Shown in pieces: positions 52,734 through 58,324 of a DNA stretch of 58,324 nt. The DNA lies in contig NZ_AAVU01000044.1 in assembly GCF_000169095.1 (NCBI RefSeq), positions 1 through 58,324 on the forward strand. Reading direction: 5' to 3'. Under the pieces are notes generated by a model. It worked only from the letters and a program-made list of their open reading frames with translations. It ran no database searches and was not told where the DNA came from. The number at the start of each line of letters is the position of its first letter. Position 1 is the first letter of the stretch. Made by a program: the position numbers and the translations under genes. Source of the DNA: Lyngbya sp. PCC 8106 (lineage in GTDB: Bacteria > Cyanobacteriota > Cyanobacteriia > Cyanobacteriales > Microcoleaceae).

Positions 52734-54969
52734 ATTCATTTCCCTTTCTGACACCAATGGGGCGATCATCAAATCAGAAGGCTTCATCGAACCTGCGCCC
52801 TATTTAGTTCATGCGGTGCCGGGACGGGTGAGATTTCGGGTTTATCGCCTCAATTCCGATAACTATTATGCGGAAATATTAGAGAAAGTTTTGCAATCGG
52901 AACCGGACGTTATTCAAGTTAGAATTAACCGTGCGGCCGCTTCTGTTGCGATTTATTATCAACATGACGGTTTGAAAGATATTGAGATTTATTCTCGATT
53001 ATCAAACCTCATCCAACAAGCCGGAACCACAATTACCGTTGAAGATCTCTCAAATTCTTCTTTGGCGGAAACTTCCGAACCCAACGAGGCCGACAACGAG
53101 GGAGAATGGTCCAGCCTCATCGCCCCAACCGGAGCCACCGTTTTGGCCCTCCTCAGCAGTGCAACCCGGTTGGCGTGGCTGCGTCCTTTTGCTTGGGGTT
53201 CTCTGGCGATCGTTACTTTTCCCGTCGCCCAACGTGCATTTTACAGCCTATTTGTCAAGCAAAAACTCAACATTGACTGCTTAGACTTACTCGCCCTAAG
53301 CTTGGGAGGAGCGCAAGGAAAACTCGTTACACCAGCCCTCGTCCTCACCCTGCACGAACTCGGCGACGTCATCCGCGAACAAACCGCCCGTTCCACCGAA
53401 CACCAAACCGCAGACCTACTTGATACGATTGGACGCTTCGCTTGGGTCGAACGCAACGACGAAAAACAATCAATTCCGAGCGACCAAGTAGAACCCGGAG
53501 AAATCGTTTTCGTCTATCCCGGCGAACAAATACCCGTTGATGGGGTTGTTATAGAAGGAAAAGCCGTCGTCGATCAGCAGCAACTCACAGGCGAATCCAT
53601 GCCTATTGTTGCAGAAAACGGCACCTTTGTCTACGCCTCTACCCTGCTTCGTTCGGGTTCTCTGCACATCAAAGCCGAACGTATCGGTCAAAAAACCCGG
53701 GCTGCGGCGAGTTTAGAACTGTTGGAAAAAGCGCCCGTTCACGATACCCGCATGGCAAACTATGCCGCTCAACTTGCCGATCGCCTGATCGTACCTTCGC
53801 TTATTTTAGCAGGAATTGTCTTCGCCGCCACCCGTGACCCCGCCCGAGCCGCATCAATATTAACCCTCGATTTTGTCACCGGAATTCGAGTGTCTATTCC
53901 CACCGCTTTTTTAGGCGCTTTAAACCACACCACCCGACACGGTATTTTAGTTAGAAGCGGACGCACCTTAGAACAATTAGCCGAACTCGATACCATTGTT
54001 TTTGATAAAACCGGAACCCTAACTCAAGGTAATATTTCAGTCGTTGGGGTGAAAACAATTTCCGGGCGAATGTCGGCAAAAGACGTGATAAAATATGCGG
54101 CAGCAAGCGAACAAAGAATTACTCATCCGGTTGCAGAATCAATTGTACGTTACGCCCAAGAACAAAACATAGAAATACCGCCCCGGGTGGATTGGAATTA
54201 TGAAGTTGGTTTGGGAATTCGGGCGGAAATCGAAGGTCAAAAAGTCTTGGTGGGAAGCGGGAGATTTATGACCCAAGAGGGGATTAGTTTGGAAGGATTA
54301 GATCAACCCGATACCGAAAATTCGCCCGAAAATTCCGCTTGGATGTCGTTAATATATGTCGCCTGTAACGGTCAATTGCAGGGGGCGATACAATATGCTG
54401 ACCCCTTGCGTCCTGAAAGTTTAGAGTTAATTGAAGAATTACAAAACCGCTACGGAATGGAGATTCATTTGTTAACCGGAGATAGCCGTCAACGGGCGGA
54501 TTTAGTTGCAGAAGAATTGAACATTCCACCCAAGCGAGTTCACGCGGAAGCTTTCCCCGAACAAAAAGCAAAAATTGTTCGAGATTTGCATCGTTCCGGG
54601 CGAACTGTAGCGTTTGTTGGCGATGGGTTAAATGATTCGGTGGCGTTAGCTTATGCGGATGTTTCGGTCTCTTTTGAAGACGGTTCCGATGTGGCGAGGG
54701 AAACGGCTGATATTGTGTTGATGAATAATGATATTAGTAGTTTACTACAGGCGATCACCATTGCCAAGGAAACTCGCAATTTAATTGACCAAAATACCCT
54801 ACTTGTTGTCGCCCCGAATTTAATTGCTTTGGGGTTGGCTTCTGCTATCGGTTTAAACCCATTAATTGCCACCGCAATTCACAACGGTTCGGCTATTGCT
54901 GCGGGTTTAAATAGTTTGCGTCCGTTAGTTCAACATCAGTTTGAAGGTGGAGGTTCAACTTCTCGTTAA
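52714..54969 (+). CDS. P1B-like metal-transporting ATPase without CPx motif
   Basis: This 751-residue P-type ATPase has an N-terminal HMA_2 domain with VHAVPGRVRFRVYRL (about residues 31-45). It has the actuator TGES (in LTGESMPIV), the phosphorylation site DKTGTLT, HP in THPVAES and GDGLNDSVALAYADV. In P1B pumps the sixth helix has CPC before the PTA; here the segment is LDFVTGIRVSIPTA, with no cysteine. Related pumps that I recall as Mn/Fe-type have DYSCA at this place. The transported ion is unclear; iron or manganese is a guess from motif and from nearby feoAB. Its start overlaps the HMA_2 gene. Confidence 0.9.
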   Translation: MTATNHKFISLSDTNGAIIKSEGFIEPAPYLVHAVPGRVRFRVYRLNSDNYYAEILEKVLQSEPDVIQVRINRAAASVAIYYQHDGLKDIEIYSRLSNLIQQAGTTITVEDLSNSSLAETSEPNEADNEGEWSSLIAPTGATVLALLSSATRLAWLRPFAWGSLAIVTFPVAQRAFYSLFVKQKLNIDCLDLLALSLGGAQGKLVTPALVLTLHELGDVIREQTARSTEHQTADLLDTIGRFAWVERNDEKQSIPSDQVEPGEIVFVYPGEQIPVDGVVIEGKAVVDQQQLTGESMPIVAENGTFVYASTLLRSGSLHIKAERIGQKTRAAASLELLEKAPVHDTRMANYAAQLADRLIVPSLILAGIVFAATRDPARAASILTLDFVTGIRVSIPTAFLGALNHTTRHGILVRSGRTLEQLAELDTIVFDKTGTLTQGNISVVGVKTISGRMSAKDVIKYAAASEQRITHPVAESIVRYAQEQNIEIPPRVDWNYEVGLGIRAEIEGQKVLVGSGRFMTQEGISLEGLDQPDTENSPENSAWMSLIYVACNGQLQGAIQYADPLRPESLELIEELQNRYGMEIHLLTGDSRQRADLVAEELNIPPKRVHAEAFPEQKAKIVRDLHRSGRTVAFVGDGLNDSVALAYADVSVSFEDGSDVARETADIVLMNNDISSLLQAITIAKETRNLIDQNTLLVVAPNLIALGLASAIGLNPLIATAIHNGSAIAAGLNSLRPLVQHQFEGGGSTSR

Positions 54970-55020
54970 AATCATCAAATTTTTGGGTTGAATTGTTGAT
55001 AAAATATTAGGAGAGCAATT

Positions 55021-55305
55021 ATGTCTCTAATTCATTGGGATCGGTCTGTTTTGTCACTTCATTTGCGAGAAATTCTCGAAGACGAAAACCCCAACAATCA
55101 ACTCGCCTTAGCCGGAATTGGGGTGATTGTTTTGGGAACCATTGTGGTTCCGGCGGCAACTAAATTGGGACGACCCTTGCTAAAAGCTGCCATTAAACAA
55201 GGGTTATCCGTTTATCACGAAACCAAACAAACCCGAATAGACATCGAACAAAATGGGTTTAATCCTAACAACAATTCGACGACATCTGCCGATAAAATTC
55301 CTTAG
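55021..55305 (+). CDS. DUF5132-type small membrane protein (plus copy)
   Basis: This 94-residue protein has one hydrophobic segment (LALAGIGVIVLGTIVVPAAT) and a short amphipathic part (GRPLLKAAIKQGLSVYHETK). The same motifs occur in the next, convergent gene, so the two are paralogues of the DUF5132 type. AGGAGAG lies upstream of the ATG. It is the last gene of the HMA_2/P-ATPase operon, 51 bp after the ATPase. Small partners of this kind beside P1B pumps are known (for example DUF1490 proteins next to mycobacterial CtpC). Function is unknown. Its stop overlaps the stop of the convergent gene. Confidence 0.8.
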   Translation: MSLIHWDRSVLSLHLREILEDENPNNQLALAGIGVIVLGTIVVPAATKLGRPLLKAAIKQGLSVYHETKQTRIDIEQNGFNPNNNSTTSADKIP

Positions 55306-55613
55306 TTTTTCGGGCTGCTGTGGTTAGATAATAAAGCCGCTTTTTGTTCAGCTTCGGCGGCGACTTCGGCTTGGGCTTCGGCAACGATATCTCCGAACAC
55401 TTCGCCCGTTTCGGCCATCGCAGCTTTGGTTTTTTCGTACATCGAAACCCCGCCTTTTATCGCTGCTTTCGCAACGGGTTTGAGTAACGGAATAACCGCA
55501 GGAGTTAAGACTAAAACTCCGACACCAATTGCTATCGTGCGAGTGGGGTTATTTTGGTAAGCGGTTCTGATGCGCTCAACAATTGCCAACCGACCCTGAT
55601 TTTGAGTTAACAT
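55302..55613 (-). CDS. DUF5132-type small membrane protein (minus copy)
   Basis: This 103-residue protein has a hydrophobic segment TIAIGVGVLVLTPAVIPLL, then KPVAKAAIKGGVSMYEKTKA, matching its plus-strand neighbour. The C-terminal third (EVFGDIVAEAQAEVAAEAEQ) is a charged helix absent from the neighbour. Its stop codon (TTA, 55302-55304) overlaps the neighbour's TAG, so the paralogues converge. It lies 363 bp downstream of the twin-ACP-like gene and may share its transcript. Confidence 0.8.
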   Translation of the reverse strand: MLTQNQGRLAIVERIRTAYQNNPTRTIAIGVGVLVLTPAVIPLLKPVAKAAIKGGVSMYEKTKAAMAETGEVFGDIVAEAQAEVAAEAEQKAALLSNHSSPKN

Positions 55614-55976
55614 TTATTATCCTCCGCCAAGTACCTGCGTCAAATCTGGAGAAACTTCTCGCCTTGACAATTTTGTTTTTATCGAATTGCGATCGCCAGC
55701 TAACTTTTCCCCAGATTATCATTTAAGCACAGGCGGCGAGCAAAACTCAAGGGTGTTGCAAATCTCAGGATTATCTTAAGATTTTATCCCCCCTTCCCCC
55801 CATTCCGTCTCGACCTCTGGCTAACCCTCTCCTACCTCTGGCTAACCCTCTCACCTCTCCCCCTCCCCTCTCGACCCCCACCCACTGCGATAAGAGCCAT
55901 CGCACGGGTTGACAAGTTGCTCGTTTGTGGGACACCATTGCTGTAGTTGGAGGATTACCAGAACGCAGAACAGATT
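55614..55976. other. Intergenic region with pyrimidine-rich tandem repeat
   Basis: These 363 bp have no gene. Two copies of a 21-bp unit (ACCTCTGGCTAACCCTCTCC plus T) start at 55813 and 55834. They lie in a C/T-rich tract of about 75 bp, followed by CCCTCCCCTCTCGACC runs. The remainder is unremarkable. Confidence 0.5.
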
Positions 55977-57404
55977 CTATTCTGTTTTTGTAGTGTCGTT
56001 AATCTTCTGATAAAGATAATTGAACAATTCTCTAACTGTGCAAGCTGAACGGCTGTAGCCTTTAAGGCCAATTTTATCTGCTACATCGTCTGGTATCTCA
56101 ATTTCAAATTCCTCTTCTATAGCCATAGCAAGTTCTATATGATCTAATCCATAATCCAATCCATATGTACTACGTGAACCTAAACCTAAATCGTATTCAA
56201 TATCGCTATCTAATTTTACCTCTTCTTCATCGACTAATAATTCTTCGGCTAATACCCTTCGTAGTTTGAGAAAAATTTCGTCTTGTTTCTGCAACTCGTC
56301 TAAACGTTTAGCTTCTTCTGCCGCTTTTTGTTCAGCTTGTTTCTGCAACTCGGATAGACGTTTAGCTTCTTCTGCCACTTTTTGTTCAGCTTGTTTCTGC
56401 AACTCATCTAAATGTTTAGTTTCTTCTGCCGCTTTTTGTTCGGCTTGTTCTCGTAACTCGGCTTCACATTTAGCCTGTTCTGCGGCTTTTCGTTCGGCTT
56501 GTTCTCGCAACTCGGCTAAACGCTTGGCTTCTGCCAGTTTTCCTTCGGCTTGTTCGCGCAACTTGGCTAAACGTTGGGCTTCTGCCAGTTTTCCTTCGGT
56601 TTGTTTTCGCAACTCATCTAAACCATTGGCTTCTGCCACTTTTCGTTCGACTTGTTCTCGCAACTTGGCTAAACGCTTGGCTTCTAACTTCCCTATTTCT
56701 GTAGTGTCGTTAATCTTCAGATAAAGATAATCGAATAATTCTCGAACTGTGCAAGCTGGAAAGTGAATTTTTTCTATTTCTTCGTCTGATATCTCAATTT
56801 CAAATTCCTCTTCTATAGCCATAGGAATTTCGGTACGATCCGCCCAATCTGCACCTAAATCATATTCAATCTGGCTGTCTAAATTTACATCTTCTTCATC
56901 GAATCCTAATTGTTCAGCCAATACCCTTCGTAGTTGGAGAAAAATTTCGGGTTTCAACTCAGCTTCACGTTTAGCTTCTTCTGCCGCTTTTTGTTCGGCT
57001 TGTTGGCGCAACTCGGGTTCACGTTTAACTTCTTCTGTCGCTTTTTGTTCGGCTTGTTCTCGCAACTCGGATAAACGTTTGGCTTCTTCTACCGCTTTTT
57101 GTTCGGCTTGTTCTTGCAACTCGGATAAACGTTTGGCTTCTTCTACCGCTTTTCGTTCGGCTTCAAGCTGAATTTGATACCTCATCTTTTCAAGGCGAGA
57201 AATAACGATATCCCTCACCCTAGCCAAATCTGCTTTAAAACCGCTCTGTTGATAGATTTCGGTCGCCATATCCCAAACAATTTTATCAACATTAGATTCC
57301 ATAAATATTAAATTTTCATCCGTAGGAGTGGCGATTTTATCCAAACAAAGATTAGCCGCCATATCTAGTATCTTTAATTGATATTCGTTTTCGGATTCAT
57401 TCAT
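55977..57404 (-). CDS. Twin acyl-carrier-protein-like domains separated by coiled coil
   Basis: This 475-residue protein has a helical N-terminus (1-80) and a coiled coil rich in Glu/Ala/Lys/Gln (about 81-150). An ACP-like domain follows (154-232; VLAEQLGFDEEDVNLDSQIE, AIEEEFEIEISDEEIEKI). After a second coiled coil of 18- and 16-residue repeats (about 240-375) comes a second ACP-like domain (376-468). Normal ACP has DSL with the phosphopantetheine serine; here the sites read GADWADR (Trp187) and YGLDHIE (Gly419 at the serine position). Neither can carry a prosthetic group, so a structural or scaffolding role is likelier. The two domains are close at DNA level (56697-56760 resembles 55981-56045). 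Confidence 0.8.
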   Translation of the reverse strand: MNESENEYQLKILDMAANLCLDKIATPTDENLIFMESNVDKIVWDMATEIYQQSGFKADLARVRDIVISRLEKMRYQIQLEAERKAVEEAKRLSELQEQAEQKAVEEAKRLSELREQAEQKATEEVKREPELRQQAEQKAAEEAKREAELKPEIFLQLRRVLAEQLGFDEEDVNLDSQIEYDLGADWADRTEIPMAIEEEFEIEISDEEIEKIHFPACTVRELFDYLYLKINDTTEIGKLEAKRLAKLREQVERKVAEANGLDELRKQTEGKLAEAQRLAKLREQAEGKLAEAKRLAELREQAERKAAEQAKCEAELREQAEQKAAEETKHLDELQKQAEQKVAEEAKRLSELQKQAEQKAAEEAKRLDELQKQDEIFLKLRRVLAEELLVDEEEVKLDSDIEYDLGLGSRSTYGLDYGLDHIELAMAIEEEFEIEIPDDVADKIGLKGYSRSACTVRELFNYLYQKINDTTKTE

Positions 57405-57485
57405 AATCGGATAGCAACTCCAAAAATGAGGACGGCAAACAGAATTTTAATTTTAAGAGCGACTAAAAACTAACCCCTTCCCTGT

Positions 57486-57575
57486 CCTAACCCCCCTGAA
57501 AATCCCCCCGGCTACGCCACCCCCCCACCCCCCTTTTTAAGGGGGGATCAAGGGGGGATTGGGGGGAAGGGGGGA
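57486..57575. repeat. C/G-run palindromic intergenic repeat
   Basis: Runs of C then G around CCCCCCTTTTTAAGGGGGG form a strong hairpin (57528-57546). Further GGGGGGATCAAGGGGGGATT units follow. This kind of C/G-run repeat is common between genes in filamentous cyanobacteria. It could act as a terminator for the His-rich gene on the minus strand. Confidence 0.65.
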
Positions 57576-57590
57576 TCAACAAACTGCGGA

Positions 57591-57971
57591 TTAAATAATC
57601 GGTGTTTCAACAACTTCGTGATTGTGTCCGTGACAGTGACCTTGACCTCTGTGACCCTTGCGGTTTCCGCATCCCGACTCAAGGCTTGATGTCAATAAAA
57701 CCTGCTGAAGTTCTGCCAAAAGTTGACGGACTTTTTGCCATTCTACCGCATCGGGCGAAGCTGCATTACATTCTTGTTGCCAACGATTTATTAACGCTTG
57801 TAGGTCGTTTTCTGCAAAGCCCACCGTCTCCCCATTATCCAACAGTCGGGTAATTTCGAGCAACTGTTCTTTCAGCGCCATCGGTACGCGAATGGTTTGG
57901 GTTTGCCCGTGTCTCCAAGCCCCCGGACGTCCGGCACCGTGACGACATCCTCCTCTTCCGTGCATATTCAT
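57591..57971 (-). CDS. His/Cys-rich ribbon-helix-helix-like protein, possible metalloregulator
   Basis: This 126-residue protein has a central TQTIRVPMALKEQLLEITRL segment resembling ribbon-helix-helix DNA-binding repressors (GRPxxxxHGxTxTIRVP type). It is flanked by metal-ligand-rich ends: MHGRGGCRHGAG at the N-terminus and GCGNRKGHRGQGHCHGHNHE at the C-terminus. NikR-type regulators combine the same fold with metal sensing. AGGAG lies upstream; either the ATG at 57971 or the one six bases in could start it. It reads towards the twin-ACP gene. Regulation of the neighbouring metal-pump operon is inference. Confidence 0.7.
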   Translation of the reverse strand: MNMHGRGGCRHGAGRPGAWRHGQTQTIRVPMALKEQLLEITRLLDNGETVGFAENDLQALINRWQQECNAASPDAVEWQKVRQLLAELQQVLLTSSLESGCGNRKGHRGQGHCHGHNHEVVETPII

Positions 57972-58324
57972 TCAACTCCTAACGTTGCGATGTCTCTATC
58001 TTAGACCGTTTTTAATTTTGTGACAATATCTAAAATGCTTATATAGAAGAAAATATAGATTTTGTAACGAAACCATAGACTTTGGGTTATGTTGCGCTCG
58101 TTGTTGCGCGGAGAGGGGGCGTGCATCCCAACAACCCCGACAACAGTTGCAGGTTATTGTCAATAAATTTTGATTGTCTGGAAACCCTAACAAAATTATC
58201 CTTAAGCCGTAACCAAATTATTGCCTAAATCTTAGTAAAAAAAGCGGGATTTAAACAATTGAATATTGTTGTCAATTAACTTTTTAGAATCATTTAAAAA
58301 TTTCCCAAATGAACCGAAAAAAAA
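57972..58324. other. Upstream region at window end, 353 bp
   Basis: This is probably the promoter region of the His-rich gene, with AT-rich TATATAAG-like sequence on the minus strand. A 65-codon frame (57996-58193, minus) has no ribosome binding site and no recognisable protein character, so it is not called. Nothing else is evident. Confidence 0.4.

Noticed and set aside
55790..55880. C-rich tract considered as a replication or G-quadruplex element
   Set aside because: The C/T runs are irregular and lack four evenly spaced C-tracts; a simple tandem repeat explains them.
56266..56724. 152-codon plus-strand frame rich in Cys and Ser
   Set aside because: It is the complement of the coiled-coil repeats of the twin-ACP gene, with no ribosome binding site or family resemblance.
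56266..57170. Possible CRISPR array from regular 48-54-bp repeats
   Set aside because: The repeats are in frame, contiguous without unique spacers, and encode a coiled coil.
57996..58193. 65-codon minus-strand frame at the window end
   Set aside because: No ribosome binding site, mixed composition and no similarity; it occupies the likely promoter of the His-rich gene.

Overview
The window is chromosomal DNA of a cyanobacterium, most likely a filamentous Oscillatoriales-type genus such as Lyngbya, Limnoraphis or Microcoleus. This rests on psbI (photosystem II), chlP (geranylgeranyl reductase), many copies of the octamer GCGATCGC (HIP1), a UPF0367 gene, two Ser/Thr kinases with an N-terminal zinc ribbon (one with a GUN4 domain, one with WD40 repeats), and DUF3769/LptD-type outer-membrane biogenesis. 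The order-level placement is inference.

Layout. 1-3.4 kb: housekeeping genes (UPF0367, ABC ATPase, NYN/YacP-type RNase, tRNA-Asn, class V aminotransferase). 3.5-10.2 kb: cobA, then an HlyD-type adaptor, MacB-type permease and TolC-like channel with no ATPase gene beside them, then an RluA-family pseudouridine synthase. 10.2-14.7 kb (minus strand): a DUF3769 LptD-like protein, two conserved unknowns and the 38-residue psbI. 14.8-20.4 kb: a GH38 alpha-mannosidase followed by small envelope proteins and a renalase-like flavoprotein. 20.4-25 kb: chlP with a long repeat-bearing leader, several small proteins, three copies of a palindromic repeat and a probable MITE. 25-33.3 kb: msrP, a WD40 kinase, and a histidine kinase/response regulator pair followed by a pentapeptide-repeat/RTX secreted protein. 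33.3-36 kb: a 49-residue membrane protein between two copies of a hairpin repeat, then gnd.

36.2-46.2 kb holds the most distinctive module. It contains a PL14-like lyase, a GUN4-domain kinase, an Alg8-like polysaccharide synthase fused to a beta-helix domain, and a membrane protein joining a degenerate EAL domain to an HlyD-type periplasmic arm. That last protein has the layout of alginate Alg44 with EAL in place of PilZ. I infer a c-di-GMP-gated, alginate-like exopolysaccharide machine. Its promoter region carries two 52-bp direct repeats and is shared with a divergent RCK/TrkA channel gene with a non-canonical pore filter.

46.3-58.3 kb is a probable metal (iron) region. It contains feoA-feoB, a transmembrane CHAT-protease receptor with a periplasmic-binding-protein sensor, a remnant of a DUF1822-type gene, and an HMA_2-type protein with a P1B-like ATPase lacking the CPx motif. 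These are followed by two convergent paralogous DUF5132-type membrane proteins, a protein with two acyl-carrier-protein domains that have lost the phosphopantetheine serine, and a His/Cys-rich ribbon-helix-helix-like protein. A ferrosome-like or other metal-compartment function is a hypothesis, not a demonstrated one.
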